Origin: Niabella soli DSM 19437
GTDB taxonomy: Bacteria > Bacteroidota > Bacteroidia > Chitinophagales > Chitinophagaceae
Assembly: GCF_000243115.2 (NCBI RefSeq)
Contig: NZ_CP007035.1
Span: forward strand, 1,550,001-1,614,000
Direction: 5' to 3'
DNA length: 64,000 nucleotides
In this document: piece after piece, positions 17,430 through 26,694 of the stretch
Numbering within the stretch: position 1 is the stretch's first letter
Layout: every line of letters begins with the position of its first letter
Made by a program: the position numbers and the translations under genes
Notes under the pieces: model-generated
The model's database searches: none
Told to the model about the DNA's origin: nothing
The model's input: the letters and a program-made list of their open reading frames with translations, nothing else

Positions 17430-18254
17430 ATGAAAAATGTAACGATTGTAATTGCCTGCCTGTTGCTCAGCGCTTCTGAAATTTATGCGCAGCACACCCT
17501 TGTTCAGAAATGGAAAACAACGGATTCTATTCCCGTGCCCGAATCTGTATTACCCGTGCCGGGAAAGAATACTTTGTATGTTTCCCTAATCGACGGAAAA
17601 GGAAACGAAAAAGATGGAAAAGGCGGAGTCGGTATTATTAATAAAGACGGTACGGTTAAAGACCTTAATTGGATTACAGGATTGAACGCACCCAAGGGAT
17701 TGGGGCTTTATAAAAACAAACTTTATGCTGCCGACCTTACCGATGTGGTAGTAATTGATACCAAAGCAGGAAAGATAATAAAGACCATCCCCATTCCCGG
17801 GGCCGTTTTTTTAAATGATATCACTACCGACAGCAAGGGAACGGTTTATGTTTCGGACACCCGTTTGGGCAGGATCTACCGGATCGTAAACGATCAGCCG
17901 GAATTATATTTTGAGGCAGCGCCCGGCGCCAACGGCCTAAAGGCTATTGGGTCCGATCTTTATGTACTGGCGGCAAAGGATCTTTGGGTGCTGGATAAAA
18001 ACAAAAACAAGAAGATTATTGCTACAGGGTTTCAAACAGGCGGTGACGGGCTGGAACCCGTTGGTAACGGCGATTTTTTGGTTACCTGCTGGGCAGGAAT
18101 CATTTATTACGTGCATGCCAACGGTCAGTTTGAAAAGCTGCTGGATACCCAGGGCAAAATGAATACCGCCGATCTTACTTATGACGTACAAACAAAAACC
18201 TTATACGTTCCCACCTTTAATGCCTGCAGCGTGGTGGCTTACGAGCTGAACTGA
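17430..18254 (+). CDS. Secreted SMP-30/NHL-type beta-propeller protein
   Basis: 274 residues with a signal peptide (MKNVTIVIACLLLSASEIYAQ). Repeating segments such as PKGLGLYKNKLYAADLTDVVVID, FLNDITTDSKGTVYVSDTRLGRIYRI and NGLKAIGSDLYVLA indicate a six-bladed propeller of the SMP-30/gluconolactonase-like type. Some relatives are lactonases, but I cannot locate a complete metal site here, so the function stays open. It is monocistronic and likely periplasmic. Confidence 0.82.
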   Translation: MKNVTIVIACLLLSASEIYAQHTLVQKWKTTDSIPVPESVLPVPGKNTLYVSLIDGKGNEKDGKGGVGIINKDGTVKDLNWITGLNAPKGLGLYKNKLYAADLTDVVVIDTKAGKIIKTIPIPGAVFLNDITTDSKGTVYVSDTRLGRIYRIVNDQPELYFEAAPGANGLKAIGSDLYVLAAKDLWVLDKNKNKKIIATGFQTGGDGLEPVGNGDFLVTCWAGIIYYVHANGQFEKLLDTQGKMNTADLTYDVQTKTLYVPTFNACSVVAYELN

Positions 18255-18905
18255 TCTCCCAAAATGTAGAATAAGAAATATTAAATGTAAAAGTAAATCC
18301 TGCTTCAGCAACAAAATTTTTTGCCCTAATGTGGCTTTATTCCTTATTTTGATTTCTTATTTGATATTTTACATTTTTCATTTCCATAAGTGCGAGATCT
18401 CTCTTCGTTGCCAATGACAAATGTCTTAAAATCGTGAAAACCGGTCATTAATATTATCGTCGTTTCGACTTTATATTAGTGAGCCAAATTAATGCATCGA
18501 CGACATACTATTCTTTCGTTACCCTAATCGCAGTTCCGAAGGCTTTCGAGACGGAGCGGAAGCCCGCCCGGCTGAACGCCGTTCGGGCGGGGGTCTCTCA
18601 ATTCCAGGGCTGTTTGGTATCACAGGGATGCCTCGGCTCCATTGTATTGCGCTCGGCACGACGAAAAGAATAATTGGTTTTAAATACATAATGTAATCTG
18701 TCACTGGCACGGAGCGGACCCCGGCTTTTGTCGGGACGGGAGTTGGGATAGCGAACGGAGAAATCTCGTTCTTTAATAATGAGATTTACCTTCGGTGAAA
18801 AAAGTTCTCTTCACCCTCCCCGACCGGGCTGCGTCTGGCTCATTGTTTTTTTGTTGGTGCGTACCACCGCACTAGCCTGCACGCAACACCAACAAAGGGG
18901 CCGCA
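18255..18905. repeat. 650-base non-coding mosaic of inverted repeats
   Basis: No convincing ORF. Visible structure: CCCGCCCG (18563-18570) with CGGGCGGG (18584-18591); AAATCTC (18761-18767) with GAGATTT (18781-18787); TTTGTTGGTG (18850-18859) with CACCAACAAA (18887-18896). The GC-rich block 18530-18740 differs in composition from its AT-rich flanks. It looks like several dispersed intergenic repeats, possibly decayed mobile DNA, with no transposase remnant. Confidence 0.5.
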
Positions 18906-18940
18906 CAAAAAAACCGGCCTGTTACAAGACCGGTTTATTA
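18905..18940 (-). terminator. Terminator of the arabinose operon
   Basis: AAACCGG (18911-18917) pairs with CCGGTTT (18930-18936). In the minus direction the hairpin ends in a run of T, right after the stop of the SSS transporter at 18960, so it closes the ara operon. Confidence 0.8.
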
Positions 18941-18959
18941 ATATAAAGATGTTATACAA

Positions 18960-20651
18960 TTAATAGAACAAGGTGTACAGCGCTACCAGAATACCACAGA
19001 TAATCAGCGCGCCCACCATAAAGCCTGAATTCACTTTAAACATTTTAGTATCTACTTCCAGACCGTGCGGCTGCACGCCTTTTGCCGTCTCAATTTTGGA
19101 TATTATGTACATACCAATAATACACAAAGCAAATACGATTCCCATTCTGTCCAGGAATGGAATTTCATAAACGCCGGTGGCATTGGGAACGGAGAAGCCG
19201 ATGGGCGAAAGGAACTCCAGGTTCATGACCCCGGGCAGGAACTTCAACAACACGGAGAATATGAATCCCCCGATAGTGGCAAATAACGCCGCCGAAGAAG
19301 TGGTCTTTTTCCAGAAAAATCCCAAAAGGAACATCGCAAAAATACCTGGTGATACAAAACCGGTATACTCCTGAATAAACTGGAACCCGCCTTTTTTATC
19401 AATGCCCAAAAATGGAGAAATAATAATCGCCAGGATCATGGCCACCACGATCGCCACCCTTCCGATACCCACCAACTGCTTTTCTGAAGCATTGGCATTG
19501 ATACGCTTTTTATAAATATCCAAAGTAAAGATCGTGGAGATACTATTAATCTTACCTGCCAGCGAAGCCACAATTGCCGCAGTAAGCGCCGCAAAAGCCA
19601 GCCCCTTTAATCCTGCAGGCAGCAGGTTCAACAATACGGGATAGGCTCTGTCCGGATTCATCTCTCCATGCTCGATCATCTGGGCCTGGAAATCCACACC
19701 GCCTACTACACCTTCCTTATGTAAAATATAAGCGGCGATACCCGGGATCACCACAATAATGGGCATTAATAATTTCAGAAACCCGGCAAATAACAAACCC
19801 GAACGGGCCGTTTTGAGATCGGCGCCCAATGCACGCTGGGTAATATACTGGTTGCAGCCCCAATAGTTCAGGTTTACGATCCACATCCCTCCCAATAATA
19901 CCGTAAGCCCCGGCAGGTCCAGGTAATTGGGATTATCCCGCTTCAGGATCATATGAAAATGGTCATCAGCCTTTGTTTTCAAAGTACTCAACGCACTCAT
20001 AACCCCGTCCAGCTTAAAGTGGTCCGCAACCATGGATAAAGCCAGGTAGGTAGTAGCCAGGCCGCCCAATATCAGGAAGAATACCTGTATCACGTCTGTA
20101 TAGCCGATCACCTTCATACCCCCTAATGCGATCACCAGCGCAAACAGGGCCAGCATCGACATACACACCCAGAAGTTAATGCCCGAAATAGTGCTTACCG
20201 CAAGCGCTCCCAGGAACAATATTGAAGTAAGATTTACGACAACATATAATAACAGCCAGAACACCGCCATGATCATTGCCACCGTTCCGTTATACCGCTG
20301 GTTCAGGAATTGTGGCATCGTGTATATTTTATTTTTTAAATACACGGGCATAAAGAAAACCGCTACGATCACAAGCGTGGCCGCCGCCATCCATTCATAG
20401 GTAGAAATGGCCAGGCCTATTTTAAAACCACTGCCGCTCATCCCGATAAACTGTTCGGCAGAAATATTGGAAGCGATCAACGAAGCGCCGATAGCCCACC
20501 AGGTGAGCGAACCTTCTGCCAAAAAATAGTCGTGAGATGCGGAAACCGAAGCCTGCTTCTTTTTTCTGTACACCCAATACCCGTAAGAAGCCACGATCAA
20601 AAAATAGATAGCAAAAACGATATAATCCGAAAGCGCTAACTGATTACTCAT
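18960..20651 (-). CDS. SSS-family sodium/solute symporter, probably arabinose uptake
   Basis: 563 residues with about 13-14 hydrophobic segments; sodium:solute symporter family (LeuT-type fold), close in character to SGLT-like sugar transporters. WWAIGASLIASNISAEQFIGMSGSG in the first helices and GLKGLAFAALTAAIVASLAGKINSISTIFTLDIY are family hallmarks, the latter covering the second sodium site. It is the last gene of araB-araD-araA-transporter (74 bases after araA), so L-arabinose is the most likely substrate, by context. Confidence 0.92.
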   Translation of the reverse strand: MSNQLALSDYIVFAIYFLIVASYGYWVYRKKKQASVSASHDYFLAEGSLTWWAIGASLIASNISAEQFIGMSGSGFKIGLAISTYEWMAAATLVIVAVFFMPVYLKNKIYTMPQFLNQRYNGTVAMIMAVFWLLLYVVVNLTSILFLGALAVSTISGINFWVCMSMLALFALVIALGGMKVIGYTDVIQVFFLILGGLATTYLALSMVADHFKLDGVMSALSTLKTKADDHFHMILKRDNPNYLDLPGLTVLLGGMWIVNLNYWGCNQYITQRALGADLKTARSGLLFAGFLKLLMPIIVVIPGIAAYILHKEGVVGGVDFQAQMIEHGEMNPDRAYPVLLNLLPAGLKGLAFAALTAAIVASLAGKINSISTIFTLDIYKKRINANASEKQLVGIGRVAIVVAMILAIIISPFLGIDKKGGFQFIQEYTGFVSPGIFAMFLLGFFWKKTTSSAALFATIGGFIFSVLLKFLPGVMNLEFLSPIGFSVPNATGVYEIPFLDRMGIVFALCIIGMYIISKIETAKGVQPHGLEVDTKMFKVNSGFMVGALIICGILVALYTLFY

Positions 20652-20725
20652 ATGTCTGCAATATTAAATGTTGTTTAATAATTTCGCTAATATAATATAT
20701 TAACGCTATCTCTTTATTATAATGT

Positions 20726-22228
20726 TTAACTTTTATTCAACTGGTAATAGACGTCGCTCCAGCGCAGCTCGTTTTTAAAATGATACAGATCCGTATTCCT
20801 GTTGATCAGCGTAAATTCTATGCCCGCCATGGTAGCAAAGTCTTCCAGGTGCTCTGCCGTAAGATTTTGCGAGTAGCAGGTATGATGCGCCCCCCCGGCG
20901 AGGATCCAGGCGGCGCAGCCGGTATTCATATCTGGCAGCGGTTTCCACAATACCCTTGCTACCGGCAATTTGGGCAGGCTATGCATCGGCGCCACGGCTT
21001 CCACTTCATTCACCAGCAGCCGGAACCGGTTGCCCATATCCATCAGCGAAGCATTCAGCGCATTGCCCGAGGCGACGTTAAACACCAGGCGCACGGGATC
21101 TTCCTTGCCTCCAATGCCCAGCGGGTGTATTTCACAAGACGGTTTTTTCAGGGCAATGCTCGGGCAGATCTCCAGCATATGCGAACCTAAAACCAGCGGA
21201 TCCTGCGGATCAAAATGGTAGGTATAATCTTCCATAAATGAATTGCCGCCTTTCAGCCCGGTTGCCATGGATTTCATGGCACGCACCAATGCCGCTGTTT
21301 TCCAGTCGCCCTCACCGGCAAAGCCATATCCCTTTTGCATCAGCCGTTGGGAGGCGATGCCAGGCAATTGCTTCATGCCATGCAGGTCTTCGAACGTATC
21401 GGAAAAGCCCTTAAAATTCCCCTGCTCCAGGAATGCGGTCATCCCCAGTTCAATCCGGGCCGCATCTCTTAAAGACTGATATTGGGCTCCGTCCCGGTTT
21501 AATGCGGCCACTACTTCATAAGTATCAAAATATTCCTGCACCAGCCGGTCTGTTTCCGCATCGGATACCTGGTTGATCACGGCCACCAGGTCGCCAATGC
21601 CATAAGTGTTGACACTGTAACCAAACTTCAGTTCCGCCTCCACTTTATCGCCATCGGTTACCGCCACATAACGCATATTATCACCAAAGCGAACAAATTT
21701 AGCGCCCTGCCAATCGTTCCAGCCAATGGCTGCGCGGCTCCAGGCTTCCATCCGTTCCAAAACTTTTTCATCCTTCCAATGCCCCACCACTACTTTGCGG
21801 TGTTTGTTCATCCGGCTCAGCATAAAGCCAAACTCCCGGTCGCCATGGGCAGACTGGTTGGTATTCATAAAATCCATATCAATACTATCCCAGGGAATAT
21901 CCCTGTTAAACTGGGTATGAAATTGCAGTAATGGTTTATGCAGGATCTTTAACCCGTTGATCCACATTTTAGCCGGGGAAAAAGTATGCATCCAGGCTAT
22001 AATGCCGATACAGGAGGTATTGTAATTAGCTTCGGCCAGTGTCTGATAAATTTCTTCCGTACCTTTTACGGTTTCTTTCCAGATGATCTTTACCGGTATT
22101 TTTGAAGTGCCGTTTATATAATTTACTATTTCCTGCGAATGTGCGGCCACCTGCTTTAATGTTTCATCGCCATACAAATGCTGACTCCCGGTTACAAACC
22201 ACAGCTCCAGTTCTTTTACATCATTCAT
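20726..22228 (-). CDS. araA: L-arabinose isomerase
   Basis: 500 residues, exactly the E. coli AraA length. It interconverts L-arabinose and L-ribulose using Mn2+. Metal and active-site segments are present: [26 protein letters not shown], and [13 protein letters not shown], with [12 protein letters not shown] near the end. The N-terminus [18 protein letters not shown] is diagnostic. It follows araD by 36 bases. Confidence 0.98.
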   Translation of the reverse strand: MNDVKELELWFVTGSQHLYGDETLKQVAAHSQEIVNYINGTSKIPVKIIWKETVKGTEEIYQTLAEANYNTSCIGIIAWMHTFSPAKMWINGLKILHKPLLQFHTQFNRDIPWDSIDMDFMNTNQSAHGDREFGFMLSRMNKHRKVVVGHWKDEKVLERMEAWSRAAIGWNDWQGAKFVRFGDNMRYVAVTDGDKVEAELKFGYSVNTYGIGDLVAVINQVSDAETDRLVQEYFDTYEVVAALNRDGAQYQSLRDAARIELGMTAFLEQGNFKGFSDTFEDLHGMKQLPGIASQRLMQKGYGFAGEGDWKTAALVRAMKSMATGLKGGNSFMEDYTYHFDPQDPLVLGSHMLEICPSIALKKPSCEIHPLGIGGKEDPVRLVFNVASGNALNASLMDMGNRFRLLVNEVEAVAPMHSLPKLPVARVLWKPLPDMNTGCAAWILAGGAHHTCYSQNLTAEHLEDFATMAGIEFTLINRNTDLYHFKNELRWSDVYYQLNKS

Positions 22229-22264
22229 GTAGATAGATTTTTTTTATTGTCTCTGAATATTTTT

Positions 22265-22963
22265 TTACGATTGGCCATAATAGCTGTCCGGGCCATGTTT
22301 GCGCTGATAATGTTTATCCATCAGGGCTTGTTTTAAGCGCGGCGCTTGCGGATTTATTTGCAGTGTCAGATAAGCCATCTTTGCCACTTGCTCCAGTACG
22401 GCGCTGTTATGTATGGCCTTATGCGCATTTTTACCCCAGGTAAAAGGAGCATGGTTGCCCACCAGGATCATTTCCACTTCATTATGATCTAGCTGATGCT
22501 CTTTGAAATGATCGATGATCTGGAAGCCGGTTTGTATCTCGTAATTTCCTTTGATCATTTCATCATCCATGGGCAGTGCACAGGGAATATTTGCAATGTT
22601 GTAATCGGCATGCGTCGTTCCAAAAATGGGAATCTCTTTTTGCGCCTGCGCCCAGGAGGTGGCATAAGTGGAATGCGTGTGCACAATACCGCCGATCTCT
22701 TTCCAGTGTTTATACAATACAGCATGCGTTTGTGTATCCGAACTGGGGTTCAGCGTTCCGCTAACGGTTCTCCCGTCAAAATCCACTACTACCATTTTTT
22801 CCGGAGTCAGGTCTTCATAAGCCACCCCACTGGGTTTGATGGCAAACACTCCTTCTTTCCTGTCTGCCTCACTGGCATTACCAAATGTAAACAACACCAG
22901 GCCCAATTGCGGCAACTGCATATTGGCTGCATAGGCTTTCTGACGGATCTCTTCAAATTGCAT
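22265..22963 (-). CDS. araD: L-ribulose-5-phosphate 4-epimerase
   Basis: 232-residue class II aldolase/epimerase making D-xylulose 5-phosphate. Zinc ligands H95, H97 and H171 fall at the same numbers as in E. coli AraD (GIVHTHSTY and VGNHAPFTWG). The ATG is two bases after the araB stop, implying translational coupling. Confidence 0.97.
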   Translation of the reverse strand: MQFEEIRQKAYAANMQLPQLGLVLFTFGNASEADRKEGVFAIKPSGVAYEDLTPEKMVVVDFDGRTVSGTLNPSSDTQTHAVLYKHWKEIGGIVHTHSTYATSWAQAQKEIPIFGTTHADYNIANIPCALPMDDEMIKGNYEIQTGFQIIDHFKEHQLDHNEVEMILVGNHAPFTWGKNAHKAIHNSAVLEQVAKMAYLTLQINPQAPRLKQALMDKHYQRKHGPDSYYGQS

Positions 22964-22965
22964 AA

Positions 22966-24636
22966 CTAAAAATTATTTGCTTCTAAAAACGCACCGATCT
23001 GGTTATAGCGTTGCATACGTTTTTTATAATATTCATGACGTACGGGATCGGGAAAGAATTCCTGGTCGAACCCCTGCCCCATGGCGCTCATGGCATCTTC
23101 CACTTTGGGATAAATACCCGCAACCGTTGCGGCAAACATTGCAGCACCAATAGCACAGGTCTGTTCCGATTTGTGAATGCGGATCGGCATGCCCATTACA
23201 TCTGCCATTACCTGCATGATATATGGTGATTTTCTGGCAACCCCGCCCACACCGATCAGGCCTTTTATGGGAACCCCTTCCTTTTCAAAACGATCCACTA
23301 TTGCCTTGGCGCCAAAACAGGTAGCTTCCACCAGTGCTTTGAAAATTTTGGGCGCGTTGCTCCCCAGGTCCAGCCCCGTCAACGCCCCATGCAACAACTG
23401 GTTGGCATCTGGTGTTCTTCTGCCGTTCAGCCAATCGATCGCGTATAAATCATTTTCTTCTAATGGTAATTGCGCGGCGGCTTCTGCCAATGCCGGTATT
23501 ATTTTAGCAGCAATTTCATCCATAAGCGCATCAGCCGTCGTTGCATCGAATTGCCCTGATTCTTTAAGAAAACGCATGGGCCATAATAACAGGTTCTTAA
23601 ACCAGGCATACACATCCCCAAAGGCGCTCTGACCCGCTTCCAATCCGGTCATTACCGGGATCACAGAACCCGTAACCTGGCCACAGATACCTTTCACTGT
23701 TTTATTATCAGCCAGATCTCCGGAGGGCACCACCAGCATATCACAGGTGGAGGTTCCCATCACTTTACTCAGGAAATACGGCTCAATTTGACCGCCCACA
23801 GCGCCCATATGCGCATCCATAGCGCCTATACCAATAACCACCTCTTCGGGCACGCCTAATTTACCAGCCCATTCTTTGCTGATAGCCCCTGCCGCCACGT
23901 CTGCCGCAAAAGTTTCTTTGGGAAGATGCTCTACAAAACCCTCCAGCACCGGGTCCAGGGTGGCAAAAAATTCATTGGGCGGAAAGCCGCCAAAGGCTTC
24001 GGACCATAAAGCTTTGTGCCCGGCGGTACAGACCCCTCTTTTTAAGTTGGCGATTTCCTTACCTCCGGTTAGCAAAAAAGGGATCCAGTCGGCGTGCTCT
24101 ACCCAACTGGCCGCCGCTGCTTTTACCGCCGCATCGGTTTTAAAAATATGCAACAGTTTTGCCCAGTACCATTCGCTTGAATAAACACCGCCCACATACT
24201 GCAGATAATCTGTATCGAATTTTTTTGCATGGGCATTGATCGCACCAGCTTCCTGCGTGGAAGTGTGATCTTTCCACAGGACAAACATCGCGTTGGGATT
24301 TTCTTTAAAAGCTTCTGTTAATGCCAGCGGCGTACCCGTAGCATCCACGGCTACAGGCGACGAGCCCGTGGTATCTACCGAGATGCTTTTGATCTGTGCC
24401 GCAACCGTGGGCCCGGCTTGTTTAACACAATCTTTAATAGTAGCCTCCAACCCTTCAATATAATCCAGCGGATGCTGGCGAAATTGTTTTTTTGCCGGAT
24501 CGCAGTACATCCCCTTTTTCCACCGGGGGTAATAAAAAACGGAAGCCGCTATTTCTTCTCCGTTTAAGGCGTTCACAATTACGGAGCGAACGGAATCCGT
24601 TCCATAGTCCACTCCTATAACATAAGCTTCTTTCAT
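22966..24636 (-). CDS. araB: Ribulokinase
   Basis: 556-residue FGGY-family kinase phosphorylating L-ribulose at O5. VIGVDYGTDSVRSVIVNA is the N-terminal phosphate-binding segment; the substrate region has MDAHMGAVGGQ and the C-terminal ATP-binding part has IGVGGVARKSPYIMQVMADVMG. It is the first gene of the ara operon. A dyad overlaps its promoter region in the 71 bases upstream. Confidence 0.97.
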   Translation of the reverse strand: MKEAYVIGVDYGTDSVRSVIVNALNGEEIAASVFYYPRWKKGMYCDPAKKQFRQHPLDYIEGLEATIKDCVKQAGPTVAAQIKSISVDTTGSSPVAVDATGTPLALTEAFKENPNAMFVLWKDHTSTQEAGAINAHAKKFDTDYLQYVGGVYSSEWYWAKLLHIFKTDAAVKAAAASWVEHADWIPFLLTGGKEIANLKRGVCTAGHKALWSEAFGGFPPNEFFATLDPVLEGFVEHLPKETFAADVAAGAISKEWAGKLGVPEEVVIGIGAMDAHMGAVGGQIEPYFLSKVMGTSTCDMLVVPSGDLADNKTVKGICGQVTGSVIPVMTGLEAGQSAFGDVYAWFKNLLLWPMRFLKESGQFDATTADALMDEIAAKIIPALAEAAAQLPLEENDLYAIDWLNGRRTPDANQLLHGALTGLDLGSNAPKIFKALVEATCFGAKAIVDRFEKEGVPIKGLIGVGGVARKSPYIMQVMADVMGMPIRIHKSEQTCAIGAAMFAATVAGIYPKVEDAMSAMGQGFDQEFFPDPVRHEYYKKRMQRYNQIGAFLEANNF

Positions 24637-24678
24637 TTGACGATGCCCGTTTTGAGGTTAAAAATACAATTTATTTAT

Positions 24679-24703
24679 AATAATTGTAAAAACTACAATT
24701 ATT
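24679..24703. promoter_or_regulatory. Dyad operator candidate before araB
   Basis: AATAATTGTA (24679-24688) and TACAATTATT (24694-24703) form a perfect 10-bp inverted repeat with a 5-base spacer. On the minus strand a TTG-N22-TAAATTG promoter-like pair overlaps it, so a bound repressor would block the ara operon. No regulator gene is in the window; a Bacteroidota AraR-type protein is a reasonable guess. Confidence 0.6.
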
Positions 24704-24707
24704 TTTA

Positions 24708-25364
24708 TTAAAACAGAACCGCCAGCCGGGGGTCGGTGAAATCCCGGATAAAAAAGCGGACATTCTCCAAATGGCTGAATTCGGACGGCCCGTGGCCTGT
24801 TGTGATCACCACGGCGTCCATACCTGCGTTCTGAGCGGCTTCCACACCTTTGGGAACATCCTCAAACACCAGGCATTCTTCCGGCGGCAACTGCAAGGCC
24901 GCTGCACACTTTAAAAATGTTTCAGGATTGGGTTTGCTTACAACCACATCATCGGCAGTAATGATTGCGGAAAAATAAGCTCTCAGGGGCAGGTTATCAA
25001 CCACAAAATCGACATTAAAAGGGATCGCAGCGGTACCAATGGCCATTGCAATATGTTGCGCTTTTGCCTTTTCTAAAAAACCGGCAACGCCATTGACGCC
25101 CCTGAGATACGGCAAAAATCCCGCCTGGTATATTTGTTCTTTCCGGACGGAAATGCGCCCCTTTTCTTCTTCAGTAAAATGCTCTCTGCCAAAAATACGG
25201 TCCAGCACTTCACTGTTTTTCCCGTACATTTCCCGGGCTACTTCATCAACCGTAAGGGTGGCTCCCAGTTCTTCGTTCAAAATCCTGTGCCATGCTTTGG
25301 TATGAAAAGGCATGTCATCGATGAGCGTTCCATTCAGATCAAAAATAAATCCCTTATACTTCAT
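24708..25364 (-). CDS. HAD-superfamily sugar-phosphatase/phosphomutase-like protein
   Basis: 218 residues, subfamily with a helical C1 cap as in beta-phosphoglucomutase. Motif I reads F-D9-L-N11-G-T13, so the nucleophile Asp is kept but the second Asp, the usual acid/base, is Asn (codon AAT). Later motifs are AIGTAAI (Thr), K in VVSKPNPETF and the acidic pair EDVPKG. Its place directly upstream of araB suggests a role with pentose phosphates, but that is context only. The loss of Asp11 may lower catalysis or fit another reaction. Confidence 0.85.
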   Translation of the reverse strand: MKYKGFIFDLNGTLIDDMPFHTKAWHRILNEELGATLTVDEVAREMYGKNSEVLDRIFGREHFTEEEKGRISVRKEQIYQAGFLPYLRGVNGVAGFLEKAKAQHIAMAIGTAAIPFNVDFVVDNLPLRAYFSAIITADDVVVSKPNPETFLKCAAALQLPPEECLVFEDVPKGVEAAQNAGMDAVVITTGHGPSEFSHLENVRFFIRDFTDPRLAVLF

Positions 25365-25555
25365 TTCCTTATTGGTTAAAGCCGGAAATTTACTGAGAAA
25401 TAAACGGTTTCGGGTTGCTTAATTTAAAATGTAGTTAAGCGATTTACGGACAGCGCGGCCACCAGTGGCTGATCATTATAGACGGTAATATAAAAACGTA
25501 TTAACTATTGTCTGCCTAACGGCTATAATTCTTCTGTTCCTGTATTCTTTTCACG

Positions 25556-25583
25556 AAAAAACCCGCCATTATTGACGGGCTTT
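25556..25583 (-). terminator. Terminator after tRNA-Cys
   Basis: On the minus strand GCCCGTC-AATAAT-GGCGGG closes with one T-G wobble and is followed by TTTTTT. It lies 12-39 bases beyond the tRNA 3' end. On the plus strand it also ends in TTTTT, so it may act in both directions. Confidence 0.75.
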
Positions 25584-25594
25584 TTACTTTTTCG

Positions 25595-25665
25595 AGGTCC
25601 CGAGCGGATTCAAACCGCTGTGGAAGCTTTTGCAGAGCTCTGCCTGATCACTCGGCCACGGGACC
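25595..25665 (-). tRNA. tRNA-Cys (anticodon GCA)
   Basis: 71 bases with a full cloverleaf. The acceptor stem GGTCCCG/CGGGACC is perfect, the anticodon loop is CTGCAAA (anticodon GCA), the T arm is AGCGG-TTTGAAT-CCGCT, and the discriminator base is T as expected for cysteine. CCA is not encoded, so it must be added enzymatically. Confidence 0.96.
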
Positions 25666-25673
25666 ATTTCCTC

Positions 25674-25704
25674 TTTGAAGGCTGGCAAAAATAGGGTATT
25701 TTTG
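25674..25704 (+). promoter_or_regulatory. Consensus Bacteroidota promoter of the uridine phosphorylase gene
   Basis: TTTG at 25674-25677, 19 bases, then TATTTTTG at 25697-25704: an exact match to TTTG-N19-TANNTTTG. The start codon at 25724 is 19 bases after the -7 element, giving a leader of only a dozen or so bases. Confidence 0.8.
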
Positions 25705-25714
25705 GGAATTCAAT
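25686..25714 (-). promoter_or_regulatory. Opposing promoter of tRNA-Cys
   Basis: On the minus strand TATTTTTG (25693 down to 25686) is preceded by ATTG with a 17-base gap (25714-25711). It would start transcripts a few bases before the tRNA 5' end at 25665. It overlaps the divergent uridine phosphorylase promoter. Confidence 0.6.
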
Positions 25715-25723
25715 GACCTTTTT

Positions 25724-26599
25724 ATGAGCAGAATAGCAGAATCGGAACTGATCATTAATAACAGGGGAGCTGTTTATCACCTGGACCTGCGTCCGGAAGA
25801 AATAGCAACAACCATTGTAACCGTAGGCGATCCGGACCGGGTGCGGGAATTCAGTAAATATTTCGATACCATCGAGGTACAGCGGCAACATCGCGAGTTC
25901 GTGACCCATACCGGTCTTATTGCAGGCAAACGGCTTACCGTCCTTTCCTCCGGCATTGGCCCGGATAATATTGACATTGTTATGAACGAGCTGGATGCCC
26001 TGGCCAATATCGATTTTGATACCCGCACGATCAACCCGGTGCTAAAAACCCTGAATATCATCCGCGTGGGCACTTCCGGTTCGCTGCAGGCCGATATTCC
26101 GGTAGACAGTTTTGTAGCGTCTACTCATGGATTGGGGCTGGATAATTTGCTGAACTTTTACCGCCCGGAACAAACAGATGAGGAATCACAAATTTTGCAT
26201 TCCTTTACCACCCATGTGCAGATGCAGGGCATAAGCACCCCTTATATCACCGGCGCCGCCCCCTCCCTGCTCAAACATTTTGTAGACGGGTTTCACCAGG
26301 GCATTACGGTTACCTGCCCTGGATTTTACGGACCGCAGGGACGCGTACTGCGCCTGGGCGTACGGAACCCGCAACTGATCGACCGCCTGGCGGATTTTGG
26401 TTTCGGGCAGCACCGCATCTCTAATTTTGAAATGGAGACCTCTGCCATTTTTGGTCTCGGCCGGTTGCTCGGCCACAATTGCCTTGCGCTGAACGCGATA
26501 GTAGCCAACAGAATTGTGAAAGAATTCAGCAAGGACAGTAAGACGGCCATTGAGAACCTGATCCTAAAATTTTTGGATACTTTTAAAAATAATTTTTAA
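25724..26599 (+). CDS. Uridine phosphorylase-type nucleoside phosphorylase
   Basis: 291 residues of the NP-I (PNP/UDP) family. GDPDRVREFSKYF is the phosphate-binding start, SSGIGPDNIDIVMNEL and RVGTSGSLQ are core motifs, and NFEMETSAIFGL binds the ribose. It phosphorolyses uridine or a related nucleoside to base and ribose-1-phosphate for salvage. The family assignment is firm; uridine as substrate is likely, not proven. Confidence 0.9.
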   Translation: MSRIAESELIINNRGAVYHLDLRPEEIATTIVTVGDPDRVREFSKYFDTIEVQRQHREFVTHTGLIAGKRLTVLSSGIGPDNIDIVMNELDALANIDFDTRTINPVLKTLNIIRVGTSGSLQADIPVDSFVASTHGLGLDNLLNFYRPEQTDEESQILHSFTTHVQMQGISTPYITGAAPSLLKHFVDGFHQGITVTCPGFYGPQGRVLRLGVRNPQLIDRLADFGFGQHRISNFEMETSAIFGLGRLLGHNCLALNAIVANRIVKEFSKDSKTAIENLILKFLDTFKNNF

Positions 26600-26694
26600 A
26601 CCGGCACCAGAACAGATGGCAACTGTTTTGCTACGCTCGCTTCATCGTTCCGGTCACCCATTCACCATTCACTATTGACTATTAACTACCAACA
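26600..26694. repeat. Heptad words before dapF
   Basis: The 95-base gap ends in ATTCACC, ATTCACT, ATTGACT, ATTAACT, a heptad series also present in the permease spacers, here directly preceding the dapF ATG on the plus strand. Confidence 0.5.

Noticed and set aside
18479-18673. 64-residue ORF in the intergenic mosaic
   Set aside because: It spans the inverted repeats, lacks family features and has a non-ATG start.
18707-18730. TGGCACGGAGCGG as a sigma-54 -24 element
   Set aside because: No GC at the required 10-base spacing and no gene downstream.
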